NCBI RefSeq assembly: GCF_001045675.1
Contig: NZ_LEKT01000003.1
Span: forward strand, 50,561-114,560
Source: Megasphaera cerevisiae DSM 20462
GTDB taxonomy: Bacteria; Bacillota; Negativicutes; Veillonellales; Megasphaeraceae
Direction: 5' to 3'
Length of the DNA stretch: 64,000 bases
The position numbers and the translations under genes are program-made. Below the pieces are notes generated by a model. That model did not search any database. It was not told the DNA's origin and worked only from the letters and a program-made list of their open reading frames with translations. Positions 33,424-42,248 of the stretch are shown one piece after another. Every line of letters starts with the position of its first letter. Position 1 is the stretch's first letter.

Positions 33424-35505
33424 TTATTTTCCCGGTGTGAATTTTGTAATCAGAACGTGGCGGGCAAAAATAACAATTGTGGCGATGAAGCAGAGAATCC
33501 CGAGAATATCGGCAGTGCCTTGGAAATCATTGCCGACCAGAGCCAGTGGATTTTCACTGCCGCCGGAGGTGACGGAAACGACAATAAGCAAGGCGATGAT
33601 AACACCCATGAGACTTTCGCCGACAATCAGGCCGGAGGCAAAGAGCACGCCACGGTGACTGCAGGCATCTACATCTTCGTCTTCATGTCCCGGACTGCGC
33701 TGGGCGGCTCTGGTTTTGAGATATTTATGAATGACGTAGCCCATGACCGAACCGATAACCAAGGGAATTTCCAAGGTTGGCGGCAGATAGATGCCCATCC
33801 CTACGGCCAGAGGCGGCAGGGCAAGTGCTTTTGTGTGCTTCGTGAGAAGCAGATCGACAATAATTGCGATAATGCCTACGCCGATACCCAGAAGAATATA
33901 GTTCCAGTCAAGGCTGGAACTGAATATACCTTGGGCGATCGTGGTCATCAGGGTAGCCTGCGGAGCTGCCAGGGCATGCGTCGGATCCATGCCGGCACGG
34001 GGCAACGCCCCGGGGAAGCCGTAAGCTTGATACAGCAGATTCAAGACCGGCGCGATGGCAAAAGCGCCGATTACGGAACCTAAGATCAAAGCAATCTGCT
34101 GTTTCCAGGGAGTAGCGCCTACGAGATACCCTGTTTTGAGATCCTGCAGATTATCATTGGAAATAGAAGCGATGCTGACGATGACACTGGTAATGAATAT
34201 CGCCAGCGCGGTGGCAAATTTTGTTCCCTCCGGATTAGTAAACACACCAAAGGAAGATCCGATGGCGAGTACGACCAAGGAAGAAACGATGATCCCTAAA
34301 ATACCGATACCGGAAATCGGGCTGGCCGATGTGCCGATCAAGCCCGCCATATAACCGCAGGCAGCTGCAACAAAGAAGCCCATCAATACTGCGACGAGAA
34401 TACCGACAACGATATAAATAATCGAAACCATAGCAGGCAGTCCAGCAGCACTGACAAAGGTATAGAACGTAATGAATAAGCCGATCAGAATCGCAATAAA
34501 CACAATACCGACAGACTTTGGCGACATATCGATATCCGTGTGATGCAGTGCTTTCTTTTCTTCCGTGTCATTAGCCCGAAGGGCGCTGATAGACATTTTG
34601 ATGCCGTCAACGACCGGCTTGGCCAGCCGGATCAGAGTCCATACGGCTGCAATGCCGATGCAGCCGGCACCGATAAAGCGGACTTTTTCTGCCCATACGG
34701 CCTTGGCAAAGGCTGCAGCGGCTTGTCCATCAGCCGGTGTCAGCACACTGGTCAGATACGGAACGAATACGGCCCAGGCCAGAAGCGTGCCAACCAAAAT
34801 CGCGATGCCGCTGGCGATTCCGATCAGGTATCCGGCGCCGAGGAGCGCCATGGAAAAGCCCATAGGCAGCTGGGTAGTAGCCGTTTTTCCTAAGGAAATC
34901 CAATAGCTGAACTCCGAAGAAAGAATGTGGAATCCGTTGGCGCAAAGACTGACAATACCGGCTAAAGCCGTACCGCCGACGATATCCTTCATGCCCGTTT
35001 CCTTTTTGGCCCCGGTGTTGCCGTTGGCTTCGCTTTCCCGGATGTCGCTGCCAACCTTCAGAATTTCAGCCGCAGCGCGCCCTTCCGGATACGGAAGATC
35101 GCTGTTGACGACCATAGCGCGGCGCAGCGGAATAGTAAACAAAACACCGAGAGAGCCGCCGCAGCCGCAGAGCAGCAGCGTCTGCCAGAATGGGAAGCCC
35201 TGCCAGTAGCCAAGCATCAGCAGGCCGGGCAGGATAAAGATGATGGCAGATAACGTACCAGCGGCAGAAGCCTGTGTCTGTACCATGTTGTTTTCCAAAA
35301 TATTGGAATCTTTGAACATGCGCAGGATTGCCATGGAGATGACTGCGGCCGGAATGGACGATGAGAACGTCAGGCCGACCTTTAACCCCAGATACACGTT
35401 GGATGCCGTGAATATGACCGTAATAAGCATGCCGAGAAACATGCCGCGGAAGGTCAATTCAGGCAGGGCTGGGTAGTTCACAGTCAAATTTGATTGTGAC
35501 TTCAT
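33424..35505 (-). CDS. OPT-family oligopeptide transporter
   Basis: A 693-residue inner-membrane protein with about 15 hydrophobic helices. OPT-family features: the N-terminal LPELTFRGMFLGMLIT, NVYLGLKVGLTF, and MVVNSDLPYPEGRAAAE in the first third. It imports oligopeptides, or in some members iron-chelator complexes, using proton or sodium coupling. The gene is divergent from the dipeptidase gene pepD with 290 bases between them. This is a recurring neighbourhood that points to peptide use as nutrient. Start ATG 35505; its ribosome site (GGGGG) is visible upstream on the minus strand. Confidence 0.88.
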   Translation of the reverse strand: MKSQSNLTVNYPALPELTFRGMFLGMLITVIFTASNVYLGLKVGLTFSSSIPAAVISMAILRMFKDSNILENNMVQTQASAAGTLSAIIFILPGLLMLGYWQGFPFWQTLLLCGCGGSLGVLFTIPLRRAMVVNSDLPYPEGRAAAEILKVGSDIRESEANGNTGAKKETGMKDIVGGTALAGIVSLCANGFHILSSEFSYWISLGKTATTQLPMGFSMALLGAGYLIGIASGIAILVGTLLAWAVFVPYLTSVLTPADGQAAAAFAKAVWAEKVRFIGAGCIGIAAVWTLIRLAKPVVDGIKMSISALRANDTEEKKALHHTDIDMSPKSVGIVFIAILIGLFITFYTFVSAAGLPAMVSIIYIVVGILVAVLMGFFVAAACGYMAGLIGTSASPISGIGILGIIVSSLVVLAIGSSFGVFTNPEGTKFATALAIFITSVIVSIASISNDNLQDLKTGYLVGATPWKQQIALILGSVIGAFAIAPVLNLLYQAYGFPGALPRAGMDPTHALAAPQATLMTTIAQGIFSSSLDWNYILLGIGVGIIAIIVDLLLTKHTKALALPPLAVGMGIYLPPTLEIPLVIGSVMGYVIHKYLKTRAAQRSPGHEDEDVDACSHRGVLFASGLIVGESLMGVIIALLIVVSVTSGGSENPLALVGNDFQGTADILGILCFIATIVIFARHVLITKFTPGK

Positions 35506-35794
35506 ACTAAAACCCCCTAATTCAAAATTTTATAAGGACGGTATATCAGGTATGGACTCTATATAGAGAAGACCATTACACATATACAGTATACCATGAT
35601 TTTATTCTGCCCGTCATATGCGGCGCGATATGTGGGAACGTTTGTTTTATAGTACTATTTATTTTTATTTTGTGGATTTTTATGCAAATAAAGCCGCCTG
35701 TGCAGCTATGTATATTGCGCAGACGTGGTATAATAAATAATACAGATGAATATGTACCGCTGATATCTGAACGGTCTAAAGGAGGACTAGCATC

Positions 35795-37243
35795 ATGAAA
35801 GATACTGAAATAATTGATGGCGTGCTGAAGGAATTTGCCGGTCTGGCGAAACATCCCCGTCCCTCGCACCACGAAAAGGAAGTAAGCGATTATATTGTCC
35901 GGCGGCTTCGTGACTTGGGAATCGAAGCAATCGTACAGGATGAAGTCTATAATGTGATTGCTGATGTACCAGCATCTAAAGGCTGTGAACAGATCCCGCT
36001 GACAATCATTCAAGGTCACATGGATATGGTTTGCGTGGCTAAGCCGGAGGTGGACTATGATCCGCTGCACAGCGAAATCAAACTGATCCGGGAGGGCAAT
36101 ATCCTGCGTGCCGACGGCACCAGTCTCGGTGCTGATGACGGCATTGCCGTTGCCATTGCGCTGTTTCTCATTCAGCAGCCTCTGGCACATGGTCCGCTGC
36201 GCCTCATTTTTACAGTTGATGAGGAAACGGGCATGACCGGAGCTACCCACCTGGATGCAAAATACGTGCAGGATGCTAAATATATTATCAACTGCGATTC
36301 TGAATACATCGACGTGTTGTGCGTCGCCTCTGCTGGCAGTGTTCATACTCATTTTCATCGGACTGTTTCCTGGCAGAAGCCGGCGAAAAATGCGGCCTTG
36401 AAGCTTATGACGAGAGATTTTGTCGGCGGTCACTCCGGAGAAACGATCAATGCCGGCAAGAGCAATGCTATTCAGGCGCTGGCACGGCTCCTGCTGCGTC
36501 TGACCCATGCCGGCATCGACTATACCCTGGCCTCCGTGGACGGCGGCGTAGCTGCCAATGCTATTCCGTCTGCTGCGGCCGCCGTCGTGCTGTTGGATCG
36601 CAACGATATTCCGTCTGTACAGCAGGGGCTGAAGGAAGCAGAACAGGAATTTGCACTTGTATACGGAGAGGCCGAAAAAACGGCGGCATTCGCAGCGGAA
36701 GAAACGGCCTTGCCTGCACGGGCATTTTCCTCCGCTGATACCAGGGCAGTCGTACAGCTTCTCTCGATTCTTCACTGCGGCGTGTTTGCCATGAATCAGG
36801 TATTGCCTAAGCTGCCTGATCTGTCAGCCAATATCGGCACGGTCCGCACAGAAGACAATCAAATTGTCTTTCAGTATTTCCCGCGCTCCTCTTCAGATGC
36901 CCGGCTTCGTGAATTGATGCTGACTTTGCCGGTTTTTGCCGAACTGACAGGATTTACCGTCGACATAGCATCGCCGGAACCGGCATGGACAAAGAATCCT
37001 CACAGCACACTCGTGCCTGTGATTTCCGAGGTGTACAGAAAGGAAGCAGGAAAGGAACCGCGTGTTGAAGCGATGCACGGCGGCCTTGAAACGGGGTATT
37101 TTTACGCTATGAATTCCCATCTCGATATCGTTTCCGTAGGACCGACGACACATGCGATTCATAGTGCCGATGAATCGCTGGAACTTGATACCGTAGCTCT
37201 TTTAGTACGAATTATTGCCGGCACGCTGGCAAAACTGAAATAA
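35795..37243 (+). CDS. pepD: Aminoacyl-histidine (Xaa-His) dipeptidase, PepD
   Basis: A 482-residue M20-family metallopeptidase, the usual PepD length. The two-zinc site is visible: H75 in GHMDMV, the bridging Asp in GADDGIAVA, the catalytic base pair EE in VDEETGMTG, and a late His in MHGGLETG. The lid (dimerisation) domain begins near residue 190. It cleaves a broad range of dipeptides in the cytoplasm. It faces the OPT peptide transporter gene, so the two probably form an uptake-and-degradation pair. The ribosome site AAAGGAGG precedes ATG 35795. A terminator follows. Confidence 0.92.
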   Translation: MKDTEIIDGVLKEFAGLAKHPRPSHHEKEVSDYIVRRLRDLGIEAIVQDEVYNVIADVPASKGCEQIPLTIIQGHMDMVCVAKPEVDYDPLHSEIKLIREGNILRADGTSLGADDGIAVAIALFLIQQPLAHGPLRLIFTVDEETGMTGATHLDAKYVQDAKYIINCDSEYIDVLCVASAGSVHTHFHRTVSWQKPAKNAALKLMTRDFVGGHSGETINAGKSNAIQALARLLLRLTHAGIDYTLASVDGGVAANAIPSAAAAVVLLDRNDIPSVQQGLKEAEQEFALVYGEAEKTAAFAAEETALPARAFSSADTRAVVQLLSILHCGVFAMNQVLPKLPDLSANIGTVRTEDNQIVFQYFPRSSSDARLRELMLTLPVFAELTGFTVDIASPEPAWTKNPHSTLVPVISEVYRKEAGKEPRVEAMHGGLETGYFYAMNSHLDIVSVGPTTHAIHSADESLELDTVALLVRIIAGTLAKLK

Positions 37244-37270
37244 AAATTGTTCCGCCTGCGGCGGTAAAGA

Positions 37271-37312
37271 AAACCTGTGCCGGGAGCGCTGCTCTTGCGT
37301 ACAGGTTTTTTA
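37271..37312 (+). terminator. Terminator after pepD
   Basis: Stem AAACCTGT / ACAGGTTT followed by TTTAT; a smaller CCGC/GCGG stem precedes it at ~37252. Confidence 0.75.
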
Positions 37313-37408
37313 TACTCTGGAATTGAGTGACTTCCGTGTTGTATAATAAAGGCAGCAATATGAGGACGGAGACTGCCAGGCAGGATACACGCAGTGGAGG
37401 AGCAAAAA

Positions 37409-38104
37409 ATGGCGAAAATATTGATTGTAGATGATAACAGGCAGATCATTTCTATACTGTCTGAATATGCTAAAAAAGAAGGCTATGCTACGGTTGAGGC
37501 ACTCGACGGCGATGAAGCGCTGACGAAGTTCCGGCAGGAAGCACCGGATATACTGCTGCTGGATGTCATGCTGCCTCATACGGACGGGTTTACCGTATGC
37601 AGGAAGATTCGGGAGCAGTCAAATGTTCCGATTATCATGATCACGGCCCGCGGAGAAGATTTTGAAAAAATTATGGGACTGGAAATCGGTGCCGACGACT
37701 ATATCGTCAAGCCTTTTTCACCGGGAGAGGTCATGGCCCGTATCAAAGCGATACTGCGACGGCTTCGCCGGGAGGAAGCGCAGCCAAAGGTGTTTGTCTG
37801 GGACAACCTGACGATCAACTGGACGGAATATACAGTCACCATTAATAATGAGCCCGTATCGCTGACTAAAAAGGAATTTGAGCTGCTGTGGACATTGGCG
37901 GCGGGAAAAGACAAGGTATTTTCCCGAAATGAGCTGCTCAATCAGGTGTGGGGATACGATTATTTTGGCGACAGCCGTACCGTGGACAGTCACATCAAAC
38001 GGCTGCGGGCCAAGCTGGAAGGATATCGCCATGATACGTGGGATATTCGGACTATCTGGGGCGTGGGGTATAAATTTGAGGTAGCAGGTCATGATAAAAA
38101 GTAA
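37409..38104 (+). CDS. OmpR/PhoB-family response regulator
   Basis: A 231-residue regulator. The receiver domain has D8/D9, the phospho-acceptor D52 (LLLDVMLP), Thr (MITARG) and Lys (DDYIVKPFSP). The C-terminal winged helix has LTKKEFELL and RTVDSHIKRLRAKLE, typical of PhoB-type DNA binding. ATG 37409 follows GTGGAGGAG. It overlaps the sensor-kinase gene by 14 bases. The likely targets include the secreted protein gene just downstream of the kinase gene. Stimulus inferred under the kinase entry. Confidence 0.93.
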   Translation: MAKILIVDDNRQIISILSEYAKKEGYATVEALDGDEALTKFRQEAPDILLLDVMLPHTDGFTVCRKIREQSNVPIIMITARGEDFEKIMGLEIGADDYIVKPFSPGEVMARIKAILRRLRREEAQPKVFVWDNLTINWTEYTVTINNEPVSLTKKEFELLWTLAAGKDKVFSRNELLNQVWGYDYFGDSRTVDSHIKRLRAKLEGYRHDTWDIRTIWGVGYKFEVAGHDKK

Positions 38105-39572
38105 AATTGCGTTCAAGCTGAGTCTGAATTTTGCGGCAGCGCTGATTCTGTTTTCTCTCATTATCGGCGGTATCTTTTTGGCGCTGTTCAAAAATTACAC
38201 TGTAGAAATTCACAAGCTGCAGCTGCAGAAATATGCTGAGGCCATAGCCGACACGCTGTCCGGTGAGCAGAAGCACGGCATGCGGGGGATGATGTCAGGC
38301 GCGTATATTCATTTTATTTCTGAAAGCACTGATGTCAATGTGTGGATCGTCGATGAAAATTTAAATGTCATCACGCCCAGTACAGGCCATATGATGGGTC
38401 ATCAGGGGCACGACATGATGCGCGGGCACTATAACGTGGCGCAGCTGCCCCCCAATGCCGGGCAGGTCATACAAAATGTATTTAAAAATGAAACGGTGTT
38501 CAGTGAAGATTTCAGCGACGTTTTGTCGCAGCTTACACTGACCGTCGGCGTGCCGGTACGGCATGCCGACGGCAGTGTGTGGGGCGCCGTTCTGGTGCAT
38601 GCGCCGGTGGAAGGGATGAATAAGGCCGTTGCGCAGGGTTTGATTATTTTGGGAATCAGTATTTTAGTGGCACTGGGACTGGTCTTTGCCTTGTCTCTCG
38701 CATTGGCGTATTTCTTTACAAAACCGCTGAATATCATGAAGGACGTGGCGCTGCAGCTGGCACAAGGGAACTATAAGGCGGCATGCCATATCCGGCAGAA
38801 TGATGAGATCGGTGATCTGGCGGACACCTTGGATATACTGGCCGGGCGTTTGGATGAAGCCAGTAAGGAAAGCGGCAAACTGGAGCAGCTGCGCAAGGAC
38901 CTGGTATCAAATATTTCGCATGAGCTGCGGACGCCGGTGACCGTTATCCGGGGATCTCTGGAAGCATTGTGCGATCACGTTGTCACAGACCCGCAGAAGG
39001 TAGCGGAGTACCACGAGCAGATGCTTATAGAAGCCAAATTTTTACAGCGTCTGATTGGAGATCTGCTGGATTTGTCGCGGCTGCAAAACCCGGATTTTGT
39101 TATTGAAAAACAGCAGGTACGGCTGGATGAAGTATTGTCTGATGTATGTCGCAGCGCACAGCAGATAGCCCGGCAGAAGGGTGTCGTCGTACAGTCGGAC
39201 ATCGCCCGGGATACAGTGCGGCTATGGGGGGATTATGGGCGGCTCCGGCAAATGTTCTTGATTGTCATTGATAATGCCGTCAAGTTTTCGCCTGCCGGCG
39301 GACAAGTGGAAATGACCGCCGGAGAACAGACCATTACGATACGCGATCACGGTCCGGGTATTGCGCAAGAACATCTGCCGCATGTTTTTGACCGGTTTTA
39401 CAAGACCCATGGGGAGGATAATAAGACCGGCACGGGCTTGGGACTGGCCATTGCCAAGCAGATCGCGATGCGCCATCATATTGAGCTGTCGGTCCGGAAT
39501 GCTCCCGGCGGCGGTGCCGTATTCTGTTTTATTATTCAGGAGCCCCTTGCAAAAGATGTTCCTGTTTTGTAG
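38091..39572 (+). CDS. Sensor histidine kinase with a Met/His-rich sensor domain
   Basis: A 493-residue kinase. TM1 at ~12-34, an extracytoplasmic sensor (~35-175), TM2 ~185-208, HAMP, then HisKA with phospho-acceptor H277 in SNISHELRTPV and an HATPase domain (N, G1, F and G2 boxes; DHGPGIA and TGTGLGLAI). The sensor carries a remarkable Met/His stretch at residues 100-113 (HMMGHQGHDMM, then RGH), plus MRGMM earlier. Met/His clusters of this kind bind Cu(I), Ag(I) or other soft metals, so metal sensing is likely but inferred. Its gene follows the regulator gene with overlap. Confidence 0.88.
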   Translation: MIKSKIAFKLSLNFAAALILFSLIIGGIFLALFKNYTVEIHKLQLQKYAEAIADTLSGEQKHGMRGMMSGAYIHFISESTDVNVWIVDENLNVITPSTGHMMGHQGHDMMRGHYNVAQLPPNAGQVIQNVFKNETVFSEDFSDVLSQLTLTVGVPVRHADGSVWGAVLVHAPVEGMNKAVAQGLIILGISILVALGLVFALSLALAYFFTKPLNIMKDVALQLAQGNYKAACHIRQNDEIGDLADTLDILAGRLDEASKESGKLEQLRKDLVSNISHELRTPVTVIRGSLEALCDHVVTDPQKVAEYHEQMLIEAKFLQRLIGDLLDLSRLQNPDFVIEKQQVRLDEVLSDVCRSAQQIARQKGVVVQSDIARDTVRLWGDYGRLRQMFLIVIDNAVKFSPAGGQVEMTAGEQTITIRDHGPGIAQEHLPHVFDRFYKTHGEDNKTGTGLGLAIAKQIAMRHHIELSVRNAPGGGAVFCFIIQEPLAKDVPVL

Positions 39573-39636
39573 AAAAAAAGACACAGTTTTGACAAATATT
39601 TCTGGTATTGTATAGATATCACAGAAGGAGGTCCTG

Positions 39637-40044
39637 ATGATGAAATATACAAAACGATGGATTATGGCCGGCGTGGCAGCAGCGATTATAGGCGTAAGCG
39701 GTTTTACAGCCATGGCGGCGGCTGATTATACCAATCCCCTGCAGCTGGTGGCTAATATTACGGGACGCACCGTGGAAAGCGTAGCCGATGAGCAGTATAC
39801 AACAGGAAAATCCCTGTATACAATTGCTGATGAAGCAGGCAAATCAGCAGATTTTAAAGACGGCATGGTTACCCTGCGAAAAGAACGGCTGGACCAGCGC
39901 GTGGCAGATGGTACGATGTCGCGGGATCGGGCCGATGTCATTGTCAGCAATATGAAAGCTAATGACTCCGGCTATGGGTATGGCTGCGGCGGCGGTGGTT
40001 ATGGCCCCGGTTGTGGCGGCTACGGTGGTCGTGGAAATTATTAG
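39637..40044 (+). CDS. Secreted DUF2680-like protein with a Gly/Cys/Tyr-rich tail
   Basis: A 135-residue protein. The signal peptide spans ~1-28 (KRWIMAGVAAAIIGVSG, then AMAAA). The mature core resembles DUF2680: NPLQLVANITGRTVESV, TIADEAGK, LRKERLDQRVADGTMSRDRAD. The last ~28 residues are Gly-rich with Tyr and two Cys (GYGCGGGG, PGCGGYGG), suggesting metal binding or an exposed flexible tail. DUF2680 proteins are small exported proteins of unknown function, often under two-component control. It starts 65 bases after the kinase gene with AAGGAGG upstream. It is probably an output of that system. A terminator follows. Confidence 0.75.
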   Translation: MMKYTKRWIMAGVAAAIIGVSGFTAMAAADYTNPLQLVANITGRTVESVADEQYTTGKSLYTIADEAGKSADFKDGMVTLRKERLDQRVADGTMSRDRADVIVSNMKANDSGYGYGCGGGGYGPGCGGYGGRGNY

Positions 40045-40072
40045 AAAGTAATAAAAAAGAACAAGAATCACA

Positions 40073-40108
40073 AAAGGAGCTGTTGCGTGCAACAGCTCCT
40101 TTATAATC
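40073..40108 (+). terminator. Terminator after the DUF2680-like gene
   Basis: Perfect stem AAAGGAGCTGTTG / CAACAGCTCCTTT with loop CGTG, then ATAATCTT. Confidence 0.8.
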
Positions 40109-40130
40109 TTACATCAAACGTTCATTTCCC

Positions 40131-40775
40131 CAATGCGTTCATACAGAAACGTTTCCCGGTTTCGTAGGGGCCCCATTTTTGGCGCCCTCATACACACCTG
40201 GCATTGTATGAATTTACACAGTGAAAATCAGGGTAGGTTCGATTTATCGAACTAGCATTCTTATGACAAGGATGCCCCATGAAAAATGGCGGGCGTAATG
40301 AATTACGCCCCTACGGTGCAGGAGAAGCTATTCGTGCTGTGTCCCATATAACACATATCACGGGATTGGGGTATGGCACATGATTCGGATGTGCGGGTTC
40401 GATGCCCATCCGCTGTTTTCCCAATGCGTTCATACAGAAACGTTTCCCGGTTTCGTAGGGGCCCCATTTATGGCGCCCTCATACACACCTGGCATTGTAT
40501 GAATTTACACAGTGAAAATCAGGGTAGGTTCGATTTATCGAACTAGCATTCTTATGACAAGGATGCCCATGAAAAATGGCGGGCGTAATGAATTACGCCC
40601 CTACGGTGCAGGAGAAGCTATTCGTGCTGTGCCCCATATAACACATATCACGGGATTGGGGTATGGCACATGATTCGGATGTGCGGGTTCGATGCCCATC
40701 CGCTGTTTTCCCAATGCGTTCATACGGAAACGTTTAGCCAGTTTCGTAGGGGCCCCATTTATGGCGCCCTCCATA
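40131..40775. repeat. Palindromic repeat array A (tandem ~290-base unit)
   Basis: Two full copies of a ~290-base unit (40131-40421, 40422-40711) and a partial third (40712-~40775), near-identical. Each unit holds one plus-strand GTAGGGGCCCC-type palindrome (GTAG at 40164, 40455, 40746), one minus-strand GGGCGTAAT/ATTACGCCC palindrome (CTAC at 40311 and 40601), and a degenerate TTCGAT/ATCGAA palindrome. No real gene in this stretch; short open frames are translations of the repeat. Orientation is opposite to arrays B and C. Confidence 0.9.
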
Positions 40776-40855
40776 TATCTGCCACATCACTCTTCAAATG
40801 GACAATGTTGAATATGGCCCGCAACATATCAAATTCCCAATGTCGAATTGGTCCT

Positions 40856-41470
40856 TTACGTGAACAAATACTTCGTGTCGTAGCTCAAATCCATGTACTG
40901 CGCAATTGTTTCATCATCAAACCCGTATTCTTCAGATTTGTTCATCAGGCCGCCCAGTCGTATCTGGACCTTTTTTCGGGGACCCACCGGTTCCTCATAT
41001 TCGATGCGCAGCTGCCGGGCCTGTTCTGACCGGTCGTCTACCTGGACAAATACGCCGTGGTCAAAGGTCAGCTCAAAAACCTTTCGGAAGGCATGGGGCA
41101 GCTGAAAGCCGAAAGGAACGAAATATTTTTCGATAAAGCTGTTGGCGATAAGGATTGAGCCCGTATAGTCGATGGCGTGATGGAGCTCGTATTTCAAGTC
41201 ACCGGCAGGAGATCGGAAGGGAACGGCGGCGGCGCCGTCGATGTCAGGAGCGGGCATGCCGTTATTATTTGTCAGTAATTTGTGCAGCGCCAGCTTTTTA
41301 TCCTCATTAAAGCCGAAAATACAGGTATAGCCGCGAAGGCATGCTTCGTTGTACATAATAGGATGAAGACCGAAAGTTTCAATCTGGAATAAATCGTTCA
41401 CGTGCTCTACAGCGACAATACTGAATTTATACTGGGAAAAATCAAAGCCGTCAAAAAATTGGGCTCTCAT
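40856..41470 (-). CDS. Hypothetical protein, co-transcribed with xpt
   Basis: A 204-residue soluble-looking protein that I do not recognise. It has no signal, membrane helix or cysteine motif. It contains IVAVEHVNDLFQIE near the start, YTCIFGFNEDKKLALHK, and an acidic C-terminal stretch (DDETIAQYMDLSYDTKYLF). It starts nine bases after the xpt stop with AGGAGG upstream, so the two form an operon and a link to purine metabolism is possible. Codon use and GC match the neighbouring chromosomal genes. It abuts repeat array A at its 3' end, which may have removed a terminator. Confidence 0.65.
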   Translation of the reverse strand: MRAQFFDGFDFSQYKFSIVAVEHVNDLFQIETFGLHPIMYNEACLRGYTCIFGFNEDKKLALHKLLTNNNGMPAPDIDGAAAVPFRSPAGDLKYELHHAIDYTGSILIANSFIEKYFVPFGFQLPHAFRKVFELTFDHGVFVQVDDRSEQARQLRIEYEEPVGPRKKVQIRLGGLMNKSEEYGFDDETIAQYMDLSYDTKYLFT

Positions 41471-41479
41471 GGCAGCCTC

Positions 41480-42055
41480 CTATTCTGCGAATATGGGAGT
41501 ATTGTTTTCAAAATGGCTGATCCGTGCCAGCGATTCGACACGATAGCCGGCACCTTCTAATTTTTGCCGTCCCGGCTGAAAGGTTTTTTCGATGACGATG
41601 CCGATACCGGCTACGGTGCTTCCCGCTTGCTCTACCAGCTGAGCCATTCCCATGGCCGCGGCGCCGCTGGCCAGGAAATCATCGATGATCAAAATATTTT
41701 CATGAGCGGGAAGATAGGTCTTGCTGATGGAGGCGGTGTACGTTTCCTCCTTCGTATACGAATAAATGGAGGCCGTATATTGCTCGCCCTGCGTCAGCAG
41801 GGACTTTTTCTTGCGGGCAAAGACGATGGGAATATTTGCCATTGCGATGGATGCAGCATACGCGACGGCAATACCGGATGATTCGATAGTGACGATGCGG
41901 TCTATGGGGCAATCACGGAAACGACCGGCAAAGGCCTGGCCCACATGTGTGATGAGGGCTGTGTCTATTTGCTGATTTAGAAAATTATCTACCTTTAGAA
42001 TGCGATTGTCGATTACGATTCCGTCCTGTTGGATCCGCGTTTTTAATTCGTCCAT
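41480..42055 (-). CDS. xpt: Xanthine phosphoribosyltransferase
   Basis: A 191-residue Xpt, the standard length. Family pattern: LKTRIQQDGIVIDNRILKVD at the start, TIESSGIAVAYAAS for the base and active-site loop, and the PRPP-binding loop ILIIDDFLASGAAA. It converts xanthine plus PRPP to XMP for purine salvage. ATG 42055 has AGGAGG upstream; a longer frame from 42079 is rejected. It is divergent from purL; I see no guanine riboswitch in the 190 bases between them, although xpt often has one in Bacillus. The operon partner is the unknown gene at 40856-41470. Confidence 0.92.
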   Translation of the reverse strand: MDELKTRIQQDGIVIDNRILKVDNFLNQQIDTALITHVGQAFAGRFRDCPIDRIVTIESSGIAVAYAASIAMANIPIVFARKKKSLLTQGEQYTASIYSYTKEETYTASISKTYLPAHENILIIDDFLASGAAAMGMAQLVEQAGSTVAGIGIVIEKTFQPGRQKLEGAGYRVESLARISHFENNTPIFAE

Positions 42056-42248
42056 TATAAACCTCCTGAAACTACCCAATAATAATAGTATCAGTCTAAT
42101 ACGATTTATGTATCAAGTCAATAAAAAATACTGTGCCAGTCAGTCATTTTCAAGGCTGGAGACTGTATTTTTCAATTTACTTATGGTAGTAAAACGGGTA
42201 TACTTAGGGATGTAAAATGATATATCTATCTTTAAGGGAGGTCATGAC

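Noticed and set aside
42056..42248. Guanine riboswitch before xpt
   Set aside because: The spacer shows no purine-aptamer core on either strand; only weak inverted repeats around GACTG.
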